A stretch of 64,000 nucleotides of DNA from Rhynchospora pubera (lineage: Eukaryota; Streptophyta; Magnoliopsida; Poales; Cyperaceae): assembly GCA_028095005.1 (NCBI GenBank), contig CM051460.1, positions 114,301,039 through 114,365,038 on the forward strand, written 5' to 3'. Below, piece after piece: positions 21,180 to 33,951 of this stretch. Position 1 is the stretch's first letter. Each line of letters begins with the position of its first letter. Below the pieces are notes generated by a model. That model saw only the letters and a list, made by a program, of their open reading frames with translations, had not been told where the DNA came from and made no database searches. The position numbers and the translations under genes were made by a program.

Positions 21180-21310
21180 AGTGTGGCAGGCTGAATCCAG
21201 TAGAGTGCAGAAGGGATGTTGTGGTCCCGCGCCACATCAGCAGCCCAAGGGAGGAAGAGAGTGCATATGATGCAAGAGACCGGGCGTCCACTGGAAACTA
21301 GATTACCTGT
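21180..21310 (-). pseudogene. UDP-glycosyltransferase fragment
   Basis: Reading on the minus strand, about 40 residues contain GRPVSC, LPWAADVARDHNIPSALYW and IQPATL. This is a segment typical of the N-terminal half of plant family-1 UDP-glycosyltransferases of the UGT75 kind. No other part of the enzyme follows in frame. It is a dead fragment lying immediately after the pseudogene of the hydrolase. Confidence 0.7.
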
Positions 21311-21689
21311 AAACAAGGTAGTCAATCTGTCACAAAAGGAAAGAACAAAGTAAATTTTCTATATATATATGAATGAGTTGGGACCAAGTACCCTTCTTTT
21401 GCCTGGCAGTTTGGAAGCCAAAGATGATATCATTACATACATCCCCTTCTCTGATGGATATTAGTGAGTGCTCAAAATAGGTATAGACTTGGTGTTATGA
21501 GTTTCGTATTATGTGAACAAATTTATAGAATGAATTAATCAGATTATACGAATCAAATGGTCAGACATAGCTTATGAATTAGTTTTTATAAAGAAGATAA
21601 TAGGACAATTCAAATAAAATTTGAATCATATTGAAATAAAACAATTATTAATTAAAATAGGTTTATCCCATTTTAGCTGATACCATTCT

Positions 21690-22022
21690 TTTTTTAGTTA
21701 CGAGGTGGCGGACAAAATATTAATTTTTGGGAGGATAAGTGGTATGAGGATTACCCTTTTACATGTACTTTTTTTTTCCTTATATTTTATCCGTGCTAAC
21801 AAAAATTGTACTTTGCAAGAAGTTTCCTTGTTCCAAGGAGGCATTTTAGTTTTTAATAGAATACTGACAAGGGTTTTCACTCTTGTTCAAAATACTACTC
21901 TTACAGCTGAGAGTCATACCATACTCTGGAGATGGGATAGCAAACAGCAGTCTACAACTAGATCTCTATACAATTTTTTAGTTTTTAGGGGAGTGAGAAT
22001 CTTACATACTCATACCTGGTAG
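21690..22022 (+). pseudogene. LINE reverse transcriptase C-terminal fragment
   Basis: Translation in two frames gives INFWEDKWYEDYPF, then YFIRANKNCTLQEV and LWRWDSKQQSTTRSLYN. This is the order and spacing seen at the zf-RVT end of plant L1-like LINE proteins. The frame changes between the first and second blocks, so it is a decayed relic with no upstream polymerase domain. Confidence 0.65.
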
Positions 22023-22032
22023 GACTCATAGA

Positions 22033-22275
22033 ACTAGCGTTGTCAATATTGTGCCATTTCGCATGTTTTTGTTCCATTCCGTCTAAACAGAACAGAAAAT
22101 GAAAGACTCTGAAAACAGAACGGAAATGAAATGCGGATTTGTAAACATTACTGAAACATAACATAAAACTGTTTTGTTTACCGAAACGAAAGAGTTTTTG
22201 TTTCGTTGACTGAAATGGAACTAAAACAAAATACCTTTATTCCGTGTCTGTTTCAGACATTTGACAGTACTAGGT
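22033..22275. mobile_element. hAT-like MITE relic (TGTCAA family)
   Basis: Left end TAGCGTTGTCAATATTG and right end CATTTGACAGTACTA are imperfect inverted repeats. The interior is rich in GAAACGGAAC-like words in both orientations. Related elements lie at 56015-56338 and 60311-60633. No clear 8-bp target duplication is seen. Confidence 0.55.
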
Positions 22276-23351
22276 AGGACATACATGTGGCTTACATAGT
22301 AAAAAATCGTAATGTGGTTGATTCATCACAAGTTCACAACAACGTATTGTCCAAGGAAAATCTAATTAAAGGGGAGATCAAATAGAAACTACGTACTAAT
22401 CATATTTTTTTCTAGGTGGTTTTGGATGGGGGGCAGTCAGAATTATTTTGATAATTGGACCTACTTGCAGGATATTGTGAATTTTGCTTATGAGTTATGA
22501 CTTGCCTAATGTTGATAGAACAGCTTTCTTGACAATGTCCAGTGTTGTTTGTTAGAGTCTGTGGTCTCACAGAAATCAGAAATGTTGTTGTTTTTAAAGC
22601 AACTCCTATTGATGTAAATCATTGACAGAACTTTGCAAGAAAAGCTGTACAAAGAAAATGGAGAAGTAGAGAGTGCAGGAATGGGAGATGGTGCCTTTGC
22701 AGGAAAGGTGAGGACCAGGGATGATGCTTCTGGTGTCAGGAGACAATTATGTGGAGGATACAGCATGATGACACCGAAGATTTTCAGTTGTTGAAAGATT
22801 GTATTTTTGGACAATTCTGTTTTTGTTGTTTAAAAGTTTGTGGTACTTTTACTAATAATTTATTGACAAAAAAGTGAAAAATATATGATGAAGTTTTAAT
22901 GGGTGATGCTCCCTGTGTGGAAAGAGGGAGTAGATAGCGTAAAGTGGTATTTGCTAGGTGGTGTGATATGGTACCAGTTCGGTACCAGTGGTTGAACAGT
23001 CGGTAATAATCTCTCTAATGAAACAGGTAGTTATAAGCTTAAAAAAAAATTCTTTGCTGAGTGAAACGTAAATATCAAATTACTAATGTTTTTACCTTTA
23101 TTACTCCACCTGGCAATGTAATAGATAAGAGCAATTTTAAGTCTTATTGAACAGTACTATATCTATTTTAATTCACACCGATAATATATTATAAAATAAT
23201 TTTGTATTTATTTTGCTTTAAATTTACTTACTTAACATAAGGCTAATATAACTTTTTCGTGCTTAATCTACGTTGATTTTGCTAGGCATGTCCAAAAACA
23301 AAAAGTCAGGAATGTCTCAAACATTTGTACATTATTATGGTATATTATATT

Positions 23352-23775
23352 GAGAAAGTTTAATATGTATCATAGATTCATAGTGCATAGAGGTATCCAT
23401 GCACCGTAGATTTTTTCGGAAGTATTTTTGTAAATTAACAAATCTAATTTAATCAATCTAATCTACATATTGAAATATCATAGCAAACCAAATTTTATCA
23501 TTTTTGAAATTTTATTACTATTTATTTCGAATTTTTTAAAACCTGTCATGTTTGGAATATTGTAAATAGTAGTTTGTTTCTAATAATTGCATGTTTTATA
23601 ATTTTTTTAAAAAAAATAGTAATAAAATCTCAAAAATTATTATAAAATTTGGTTTGCTATGAGATTTTAATATGTAGAATAGATTGGTTAAATTAGAATT
23701 GTCAATTTACAAAAATATTCTAAAAAATGCACGATGCATAGAAAGCTCTATCCACATGGTGCATATTTAGCGTGT
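23352..23775. mobile_element. Foldback MITE relic related to 50-396
   Basis: The left arm starts GAGAAAGTTTAATATG and the right arm ends near TGGTGCATATTTAGC. The inner arms CAATCTAATCTACATATTG and its complement are well kept. The right terminus has diverged. It abuts the duplicated promoter region of the intact hydrolase-like gene. Confidence 0.6.
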
Positions 23776-23941
23776 CATATTATATAGACATCCGATCCGA
23801 TCCGATCCGTTCATTTTAGATCGGACAGACATGACGTCATATCCTACTCTTCCCGGACGCGAATACATTAGATCCGGATTCAAACCCGTTATTTTTCTAG
23901 ACCCGACCCATTTTGACTTCATGACTGCACTGACATCCACA

Positions 23942-25104
23942 TAGGCCTGCTACTGGGCGAGTTCGGACCTAAAAGCCCGACCCAGCCCTTTTTATTGCAA
24001 TCTGGAGTCCAATCCACGTTCGACCCTCTTCCAGAATATCCGGTCCTTATCCAGTCCAGAGTGAACTTGATTCGAAGAAGGATCGGCCCTTATCCAATCC
24101 GGGTCCGTCGGGCTTTGTTCGCCCTGACAAATAAAATGATGAAAAGCCCGAGGTTCCAATGGACCTTAAGGGGCATTATCATATTATAATATCTTATCAG
24201 AATATCAGATATATAATAGTTAAAATCGGAAGATTACCTTGTCATATTTAAATATTTAAAACTTTTTTCCTGTACTATTTTAAGTATTTCGTACATATTT
24301 TATTTGCTTTTAAGATCTACAACGTACTATCTCAAATCACAACTAAAATTCGATAAATGACGACATAATATTTAATTATTATTTTATAATTAATACTAGT
24401 CAACAAAATACAAAATAAAAAACTAGCATTTTTGTAAGTAGAAATATTATTCAAACAATTTATAATTTGAAAAGTAAGAATAGAAAAATGAAACTTCAAA
24501 TTGAAAATAAAAACTTGTAATATTTTCATATAAACTTAGAAATTAAATTATCTTTCCACTAAAAAAATATATTTCAATGTCGTACCATCTAAATTTCTTT
24601 TCTTTCAGAGATTACAAGGAGAACAATATACATTTGGGTTTTAATGAAAAAAAATGGCATAGTACCGCTCCTAATGCACATGATAACTTGATAAACGTAA
24701 AAAGTAACTCAATCACCAAAAAAAAGATAAATAAATAAAACATGAAAAGGCCACGCCACCCTTGTGCATTTCAATTTAAGAGTTCTTCTATAACAATATC
24801 AAAAAATTATGTTGCGTCTGACCTCTCATTGGAATATATAACTTGAAGACATATGTACTGCTACACGGTTTTATTCACAATGCATCATCATTTTATAAAA
24901 TTAGAAGATTTGCTGCTCTTGAAGTCTCGATCCGTAAAGAATTAGAGACCGGATCGGAGATGGGCGATAGGCTCGAGGTGAGATTGAGGGCCTCGAACCG
25001 AGTCCGAGTTTCAGGCCCTATCCGAATATGGTTCGGTCCGAATAGATTAAGGCGGATATCCGATCCGTTAGTCCACGGATAGTTCGGGTCCACTAGCAGC
25101 CCTA
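23942..25104. mobile_element. hAT-like element at hydrolase 5' end
   Basis: Ends TAGGCCTGCTACTGG and (complement) TAGGGCTGCTAGTGG are inverted repeats, flanked by a perfect 8-bp duplication CATCCACA (23934-23941 and 25105-25112). The duplicated pseudogene has a single CATCCACA at this point (1811-1818), so the empty site is preserved. The element is 1,163 bp, AT-rich in the middle and has no transposase. It ends 51 bp before the start codon at 25156 and so has displaced the ancestral promoter by more than 1 kb. Confidence 0.85.
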
Positions 25105-25155
25105 CATCCACATCTCTCTCACTCGCATTTCTTTTTTTTTTTTCCTTTGAATAAC

Positions 25156-28100
25156 ATGCGGACACTGCTCTCTAAACTCGATCCTTTCCATTTCTCTTTC
25201 CTTCGATCGCCACATCCGTATCCTTTCTTCTCCAAATCCAAATTCACACAACCCTCTAGTTTCATCCGCTTGAATCCCTTGGTCGAGGTTGCGAATTCGC
25301 CTCGATACTTGGTCGCCATGGCTGGAGGCTCAGGCGCAGCGGACGAGTTCGTCAAAGGAAGCGTCTTCCCCAATGGCCTCGCTCTCATCACTCTCGATCG
25401 ACCCAAAGCTCTCAATGCCATGAATCTCGGTATTCTTTGACCTACTCATGTTCCCCAATTTTGGGTTTTGTGATTATTGTATTTTTGAAGTGTTTAGTGT
25501 TTACTGAACAGTGTTTGGATTGGGTTAAACTTATGGAATGGAAGTGTTGCTTAGTTTAGTTTGATTCCCAAAAGAAAAATGTTTGAGTTCAATTGCAACA
25601 TTGTGCATTGACGTTAATTAACATATCTTAATATTGAAGTTAGTTCAGACTTGGGAGTCAAATGTTAGTACTACATGGTGTTTGTGTTGCATACTTGCAA
25701 TTGACTACAACTTGTTTGTAATTCAGAGATGGATATTAAGTACAAGAGTTATCTTGATGATTGGGAAGCTGATCCTAATGTTAAGTGTGTTTTGGTTGAT
25801 AGCAGCTCCTCTCGCGCCTTTTCAGCAGGTAATCTATTGTTGCTAGTTCGCAATATTAATTTTTAGATTCTAGTTGAATAAAATATCTAATGCAAAAGTG
25901 GATTCATTTTAGCAGAAAACTATAACAATAACATAAATTAAAAGCTCCTAAACTCTGGTACTCATAAGAAAATAGAAGCAGACTATTTGTGCGCAGGTCT
26001 GTGTGCTTTGAGAGTTTTACTTATTTATTTATTTTTGTGTGTATATTGGGGGGGGGGGGGTAGTTTGGCAAAAAAATGAAAATGTTTCCTTAAGGCCTCA
26101 ATTGCTGGGGTTTGATAAGTCTATATTTGTCAACTTTCATGGTTCAAATGGGATTTTTTTTTTTTTTCTACTTCAAGTACCAAAGTTTAATTGGAAAATC
26201 ATGAGCATTGGGTTGCGATAAAAATATAACATTGCCAATGTAGGAATGGATATTAAGGGCGTTGCAGCAGAGATAAAAAAGGACAAGAACACACCACTTG
26301 TGCAAAAGGTCCTAGATGTTCAATGTGGTTTCATTTTACTTTCATTGTTTCATGTTAATTTTGTTAGTTGATATTTCTGCTGTCTAACCTGTATTGCGGG
26401 GTAAAGAAATTATTATTTGGAAACTTGTTATTAGACGGTCATTATTTAGATATATATATTGCCATTTGTTTCATGAATGTAACGAGATTAGAAGTGTAAA
26501 TGCAGGTGGAGATGTGAAGCATATTACTATGACATGTGAAATGCCAGAAATTATAGAGGTTCAGTGATGTAGACCTTGATATATTATGATCCTGCATTTG
26601 CACTTGAAAGTTCTTCAAATATTATAATATCATTGGTCCACACTTGAGCGCATAAGTTGATTATATTTACTTACCTCATTACTACTGTTAATGTCAGTTG
26701 TGCTTCCCTGATATCATCTGACCTGTGGCAGAAACATATTTCTGGTAGAGTCAACCAACTAATAGACAGCATTTTATTTCCTTTGCATATACTTTTAAAA
26801 TTTTAAATGCAAAAAATGTTATTATTATGTTCAAAATTTACACAAGTCTGAAAAGAACTTAATGCTTTTACCTCAGGTGTTTACTGCAGAGTACTCTCTG
26901 ATTTGCAAAATATCAGAGTACCGGAAGCCTTACATATCATTGATGGATGGTGTGACTATGGGATTTGGTATTGGATTATCTGGTCATGGTCGATACCGTG
27001 TTATTACTGAGGTATATTTTAATTTTAACGATCTGGATTGGTCCATTTAATGGAATTATAAAAAGACATATTCATTTTCATAGAAAAGTTGCAAGTGATA
27101 AAAAAGAGCTCCTTCACTCAATTTCGTTGACCACCACCAATTATGAGAGTTTGACTTGTAACCTATTAATCTAATGACTCATATCATTAAAAACTCATTT
27201 ACCCCATCTTCATAGGAAAGAACAGTAAGAGATAGGCAAATATCTTCCAAATAAAAGGTTTATTGGATATGTTCTTGTAGGAGTATAGGATTCATTCTCA
27301 ATGGATTAAACTGACAAACTTAACAATCATACACCGTATTATCGCTAAACTTGAAATCCGACATTTTGGATCTAATCTTAGATAATATTATGCATTTAAA
27401 AAATGATGGAATTATTTGTATTTTATTATTCATCATACAATTAAATTTTCATGTTTCTGTATTCATTTACTTTGGATGCAATACCAAATGATACACAAAT
27501 TGCATAAAGCTTTGTCAACAAAAAAGTTGCTAAGGTTATCAAGATATACAATTATTAAGTCACCCCAAAAGTGATTTATGAAATGAATTAGCCAATTAGG
27601 ATATACAGGAAATTGATTTCAGTTAATGAATCAGGATATATCTAATTTCGGGCATTACTTTGCCAACAAAATGAAATCGAGGAATTATAAACAATTTATT
27701 TTATATTTTGCAATCACCACTATAAAAAGTAAGATTTTTAATTTACATGTGTTGCAATGTCAGAGGACTCTTTTGGCAATGCCAGAAAATGGGATTGGTT
27801 TGTTTCCTGATGTTGGATTTGCACATATTGCCGCGAAAGGTCCTGGAGAAGGGGCAGTAGGTATTGTTTGTGAATTCTTTTAGTTATTTTCAGACTTGGG
27901 ATTTTCCTTTTACCCTCTTGTATTTTTGTAACCTTAATCTATGCTGTTTTGATTTTTCTATACTATTGAAAAGTACTTTATTTTTTTGAATTGTATAATT
28001 GTCTGATTGCAGGTGCTTACCTTGCCATGACTGGAAAAAGAATTTCATCTCCTGCTGATGCACTCTTTGTAGGACTTGGGACCCACTATGTCCCATCTGG

Positions 28101-29964
28101 TACCCTGAGTCAGCTCAAGGACTCACTTTTGTCCGCTAATTTGTATGTTCGCTAATGTCTCATCAATTGTTGTCTTATTATTATTATTAAGGCCTAAGGA
28201 TCAATGTTTCATCGCCCTACCGGCCAGTGGCCGAAATCTGGTATTTTCCTGAAATTTCCTGGTATTTTATCTCTTAATACCACATACCGACATTTCGGTC
28301 ACTGTTCAGGTACCAGGTATTACCAGAATTTTCCAGTGACCGGTAGGGTATTGAAAACACTGCTAAGATAACAAATTAACAACATTGACTGTTATGGCTC
28401 AAGGACTCACTTTGGACCCACTGTTGTAAATATGATATTTTTTAAAGTAATTTTGGAGTCATTAGACTAATTAACTTAAAAGGCTTCCTTGTTTAACTGA
28501 TACTCTAAGCATTAGCTGCAGAATGGCCAGATTCAATATAATATTAGTCTAGTGTGGTATATTTATACTGACCCAAACTGAAATCCTTGGTAAACTATTT
28601 TGTTCTTCGAAAATCATGTGTATGCTATGAAATCTGAATTTAGATTTGGATTTTTAGCTCTGAAGATCCTCATAAGGATGTTTCAGCTCTGCTGGAAGGT
28701 TTCAACAAGGAACCAGATTCCGAAGCAGAACTTAAAAAGCTTTTGCCTTCTATTGTCTCGGCTTTTGCCTCGGATAAATCTGTTTCCGAGACAGTTAAAG
28801 AGTTGAAGAAGTGCCAATCAAACACTGATCCTGCTGGTGTGTGCATATTTAACTTGATACAAGACCTTTTCATAGAGTTGTACAATTGATGTCAAATTGT
28901 TATGCTGCTGCTAGCAATTTGTTACCTTTAAACCATTCATTATGTTACACAATATAATTACATACTTTCGGAGGAAATAACGTCCTAGTGACATATTTCT
29001 GTACGCAATTTGAGTTTTAAGTTTTTTTACTTATATTTTGTTAAACAGCACGTTTTGTATCTCATACTAGATTATTATTCGTCTCTGTAGTGGCTGCATG
29101 GGCAACTGAAGCCTTGTCGGGAATTGCAAAAGGAGCTCCATTTTCTCTGTGTGTGACCCAGCGACATTTTTCTCAAGTTGCATCTGCACATAGAAACCTT
29201 GAGCACCATTTATCTAAGGTGTTTATTCTTCTTTCTTCACCGGAATTGTCATCCAGATATCAGATTAATTTATAATGCGCATGATTCGTGTTGAGTAGCT
29301 AAAATTCTCCTGATACCCTCTGAAATAAATTGCAGCTTAGCGGTGTGATGAAAACAGAGTACCGCATTGCTTTAAGGACATCTATTCGTAACGATTTTGC
29401 TGAAGGTGTTCGTGCAGTCTTGGTCGATAAAGACCAGGTAACAGTTTCAAATGCTCATATATGTTATTGTGATAGTTAATTTCTTTGTTCTAATGAGCTT
29501 GCAAGCTGTGTCAGGCAGCTAGGCCTTAATTTAGCCATTACAAGAAAAGAAAAATATTAAAATCTGGCTAACTGCTGCTGAGGAAACTTTGGTGGGTTTC
29601 CTAAAACTTTTCTGATGGAACTCTGAATCATAACTGATTGTGCTGTTTATATTTTTAGGGCTTTCCTAAAAAAATTGGTTTGTGGATAATTGTTCTCATA
29701 CCACCTTGATAATCTCAGAAATTTGGTCTGTACTTGGTAAAATGATAAAAACAGTATAGACTACAAAAATTGGGAGGACTGAAATTCCTGAGTACCTCGC
29801 CTTTCTTTTCTTTGTTTTTTCATTTATTTTTTTCATGTGTTCATAATTTATTTTTTCTTTTACAGAATCCAAAATGGAATCCACCTAGTGTAGAGGACGT
29901 CAACATGGCCGAAGTTGATGCAGTATTGGAGCCTCTAACTGATACATCTGAATTGACTGTATGA
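25156..29964 (+). CDS. 3-hydroxyisobutyryl-CoA hydrolase-like protein, mitochondrial
   Basis: A crotonase-fold acyl-CoA hydrolase. Relatives release 3-hydroxyisobutyrate from its CoA ester in valine breakdown. By sequence it resembles the Arabidopsis HIBYL-CoA hydrolase-like protein 3 group. Ten exons: 25156-25429, 25727-25828, 26244-26308, 26877-27011, 27764-27860, 28013-28142, 28658-28836, 29091-29218, 29336-29437, 29866-29964; all introns GT/AG; 1,311 nt, 436 aa. Residues 1-55 are rich in Ser, Arg and Phe with few acids, like a mitochondrial presequence. A second Met at 55 starts MAGGSG. The oxyanion region is AFSAGMDIKG (122-131) and MDGVTMGFGIG (170-180). Catalytic-type Glu200 and Asp208 stand in PENGIGLFPDVG with the family spacing. 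No peroxisomal C-terminal signal is visible. Its 5' quarter is duplicated upstream as a pseudogene. Exact substrate unproven. Confidence 0.92.
28205..28359. mobile_element. MITE in intron 6 of the hydrolase-like gene
   Basis: Inverted ends GTTTCATCGCCCTACCGG and (complement) GTTTTCAATACCCTACCGG enclose about 155 bp. It lies wholly inside the intron 28143-28657 and does not touch splice sites. Confidence 0.6.
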
Positions 29965-29987
29965 CTGTTATTGATTTCCCTTGCTGA

Positions 29988-30016
29988 AATAAAACATGAG
30001 GTAGTTCTATAATAAA
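29988..30016 (+). terminator. Poly(A) signals of the hydrolase-like gene
   Basis: Two AATAAA hexamers at 29988-29993 and 30011-30016, 24 and 47 bp after the stop codon. They are the likely 3' end signals. Confidence 0.55.
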
Positions 30017-30119
30017 GCATAAGAACTTGAGAGTTAAGACATTGCCTTGGCTCTGCTGCAGAAATTTTTTGGCGCAACTGGGACCCCTATATTTGCTTAG
30101 TTTGTTTTGACTGTATACT

Positions 30120-31800
30120 CACAGTATGCTTTTTTTTTAGACATATAATTCAATAAAACAAGGCAGGCATGTAGATTTGCAGAGAACACAATGAATAGTT
30201 TTGAATCAATGGAAGGTCAACGAAATTACCCAAAATCCATTTTTCTAATAAGTTGTTCTCTGTAGTTTTTGTAGAGACGCTAGTTTTTCAGCCTTTGTTT
30301 CTCTATAACTATGTTGGTTTCGAACTAGAGAATCTTGCATAAGTGAGTTATCTCTTAGTAGCTAGGCACTATGTTCCTAACTTATTTCTACTTTTTGTTC
30401 TATGATAACCATTTAGTTCCAATTTCTTTATTGATGAAACAATTATTTTCATTTGGTCCAATAAAAAAAGGATTTACATATCATCGTTCGGTTTCTTTTT
30501 CTTTGTGCTCCATATGCGCTTTGTTATGTATACGAGATGGGGAGAGTGAAGTTGACTGGTATGAAATCAAAGTTTACAACTCCATAAAATAAATTATGGT
30601 ATTGTAATCCATGGCTTGATTTCTAGTTAAGTCTCATCCAAACTTCGTCTTGCAAAAGAGAACATGTTCCTTTATTGATACGAATACGATATACAACAAT
30701 AGAGTCACTTTCCGTGAGGTTTAAATTTTCTATTTTGGATCAGAATGAAGGTCCTTTTCAGTTTCAATCAAGGCTAGCAACATCTAAGCATGACTTTTAG
30801 GAGGCTGTCTTTTGGGAAAGATATAATAACGCCTCTTCTCCATTCTTTAGCCATTGGAAACATCCAAGTTGTAAAATAATTAGTGAAATGAAATTCCATT
30901 TTGGATTTGCGGTTTCCCTATCGTCAACACTGCCATGTTGCCCATAAGATGAGTGCTTTTAGGCTCATGTCCTTTTCTTTATTTCTTATCTGTGTTCTAG
31001 AAACTCAGTGGGCTCCCACTTGATAATTTTCACTTTTAGAACATGGGTTGCCAAATAAAATGCTTAAGGTTAGAGGATTAATTAATTGACTGGAGAAAAG
31101 TTATGTCTAATCCACATGACTATTTTTTCGCTGAAGTCATTATTAGTAATTTAAGTCGTTGGTTGCCATCAAAAGCACAAACGAGTACGGATAAAATAGA
31201 AAAGAAAATTATTATTTATATAACTTCTTTTTTAAGCTAAGTGGGGTCTTGTTGCAAGCGATCCAGAAAACTGTGAAATGTAATATATACTATTTAATTT
31301 GTGTATGCGCACGTAGAATTTATGGAATTAAGTTTTTTTTTTAATCTCATCAAAACTTGAAAAATTAGAAACTATGGATCACCGTCGATTTGAAGCCAAA
31401 ACCATCAATACATGCATCTTGAAAAGTGACATGGTTCAATTTAAATTTTCTGTTTTGAGTTTCATAATTACATTTTTATGTTGTTAAGAAATTGTTCATT
31501 GAATTCAAGAACGTAAATGTTCAATCGACCAAATAAATAACTCAGGTGCAGATTTGTAAAAGTAAAATTGTAAAAATGCTCTCTATAATTTGTAATATGT
31601 CTATTGTCAGTTACATGTTAATTAAACTGGGCCATTAAGTTTCCAAAATTTGATATGCAAGCTTTCAAGTCATGTAGAACATAAATATAATTTTATTTGT
31701 ATTTATTTATTAAAATTATTTATTATCATTATTACTATTATTTTGATAACCGTTGAATACTTACCATTCTTCTCTTGCCGATTCCGACGCGAAAACCTAG
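30120..31800. other. AT-rich intergenic, nothing recognised
   Basis: The short open frames here do not resemble known proteins and have no splice-consistent extension. There are no inverted termini, tRNA or long repeats that I can support. Confidence 0.5.
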
Positions 31801-31804
31801 GCCT

Positions 31805-32367
31805 TAGGGCTGTCAATGAAATCCGTTTATCCAACCCGTACCGTACCGTATAAGACGGGTATGGGTAAAGTTTTATTGTCGTTAAGTTAACGGGTACGGG
31901 TAAGGAAATTTTTTCGTTAATTTAACGGGTACGGGTACGGGTAAAAGTTATTTTGTGCCGTTTTCATAATGGGTAATTGCCACAATTAAAAAGATACAAT
32001 TACATGATACATATGGCATCTTATATTGCATGATTGGTAAAAAAATATTGCTAGATTTTATTTAAGATTTATAATTCTTTCCATTCAGTGTACGAAAAAA
32101 TGAAAAAGCATAAACCTAAAATATTCGCCTCCATTGTTGCACTTTATTAATATACTTATTGATATAATTTATTTATACAGAGTGTACAAATTTTATTATT
32201 ATTATATTCATTTTTTACCGTTACCGTACCCGTACCGTTAATTCTTAACGGGTACGGGTAAAGTTATTTTTAACGGGTACGGGTAGGGTACGGGTAAAGA
32301 AAATTTTAACGGATACGATAATGAAAATACCTTCTACCGTATCGTACCGTACCCATTGACAGCCCTA
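31805..32367. mobile_element. hAT-like MITE with GGGTACGGGTA repeats
   Basis: Starts TAGGGCTGTCAAT and ends ATTGACAGCCCTA, a 13-bp perfect inverted terminus. Both flanks of the interior contain runs of ACGGGTACGGGTA in opposite orientation around an AT-rich centre. No matching 8-bp target duplication was found. Confidence 0.75.
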
Positions 32368-32570
32368 TTCGAAACAGACACATAAAAGTTGAAAAATCAG
32401 ATCATGTCCGTTGGTACCCTGTATCTGTATGTATGCCTCGAGTAATTAGAGAAAGCGAAAAGCGTTTACTTCGCTTTTGGTTGAAATTTGGCGCGATTAC
32501 TTTGCTTTTGTTGAAATTTTGGCGCGCTTACTATTCGACATGGCTTGTGAAGTTGTGAGTTGTGAAACAG

Positions 32571-32636
32571 GCCTTTTCAGTTGTCACGGTGCATGTACCA
32601 AAGCCTTTTCAGTTGTCACAGTGCATGTACCAAAGC
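32571..32636. repeat. Tandem duplication, about 33 bp x 2
   Basis: The unit containing CCTTTTCAGTTGTCAC and GTGCATGTACCAAAG occurs twice in a row with one base difference. Confidence 0.85.
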
Positions 32637-33023
32637 CTGAGTAATAGGACTTCTTTCTCTAGCTGCCAACTTGCCATCAGATAGTAATTATAATATGAAA
32701 ATCGGTGTGTCAAATAAGCATGTTTGACATTCATTAGGAATTGTTTATTATTTTCTAAAATAAAAAATGGAAACGAGATTTCATATCTATATGTAACTTT
32801 CAGACGGATTTTGAACTCATTATATTTTGTCCATTTGATCAAAAATCAATTCTATTTATTACACCTTCAGAACTTGTGAGAGAGAAACATAAAATCTAAA
32901 CTCGATTATATGCCGCAAGAGAAACTGAAATTTCTCGAAATTAGTAACACCTTTGTTTCAAAACGAAAGAAAAATAAATAAATAAATTTTACCATATTTA
33001 TGTTGCAAAGGGCAAAGGAAGAC

Positions 33024-33457
33024 GGATCCACATCCTCTACAGCCAAGGTTTGGCTGTTCCAAACAGTCAAACACTTATTTTTTAAAATATTTCAACATTT
33101 TAAAATTCAAATGTTGAATCCAAACCGTTGATTTTGTTCAATTTTACGGGCGATGCATTTTCATATAAGTTTTATGAAATTTGGAGCCGATTTGATACTT
33201 AATTAAGTGACCAAATTATGAACGTATTAGAATTAATCACTGATAGTTAATTAGATTCGTTCATTTGTTGACCATTTGATCTAGTATCAAATCAACTCCA
33301 AATTTCATAAAAATTATATGAAAATGCATCGTCCATAAAATTAAACAAGATCAACGGTTTGGATTCTATATTTGAATTTTAAAATGTTGAAATATTTAAA
33401 AAATAATAATTTGGCTGTTTGGAACAGTCAAACCACGACTGTAGAGGATGTGCATCC
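33024..33457. mobile_element. Foldback MITE with 10-bp target duplication
   Basis: A 434-bp element. Left end GGATCCACATCCTCTACAG and right end (complement) GGATGCACATCCTCTACAG continue into inverted arms that run nearly to the centre. AAAGGAAGAC is duplicated exactly at 33014-33023 and 33458-33467. The 9-11-bp duplication and long arms suit a Mutator-derived MITE. Confidence 0.88.
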
Positions 33458-33951
33458 AAAGGAAGACACCCTTAAGTGAGGTCACAACTTCGAAATCTGA
33501 CAAGAAAATATCTTCTAGATATTTAAATTTAAAAATACATTGGAAGATTTCAACTCCATCGTATCGTATCATTAAAAATAATTCACAGTTTAATATTTAT
33601 ATATGATTTTCCATCAAAAAATACTTCAGAGTTTAATACTGAATTATATATGATTTTCCATTACTGATTTCTTTATTACTTGAATAAAACTCAAATTTAA
33701 ATATATAGAGGGATTGACTTCAGAATAATAAATTTTGCATTGAGTTTGACTCCAATAAGAGCACTAATTATTAATTATTATCTTTGAAATTAAATTTCAT
33801 ATAAAATGTAAATAATTAACAATTATTCTTTTGTTTAAAATTTATTTAATTTAGTATTTAATACTATTGTGGTTTCATAATAAATTTACATAAAAGTAAT
33901 TATAATAACATCTCTTTCGAACTAAATAACAATAAGTCTAGCTAGATTGAA

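Noticed and set aside
21372..21464. Second glycosyltransferase piece on the plus strand (ITYIPFSDGY)
   Set aside because: Only about 10 residues resemble the N-terminal UGT motif, too short to list as a feature.
24893..25421. Minus-strand frames overlapping hydrolase exon 1
   Set aside because: Antisense to a well-supported exon and partly inside the hAT-like element.
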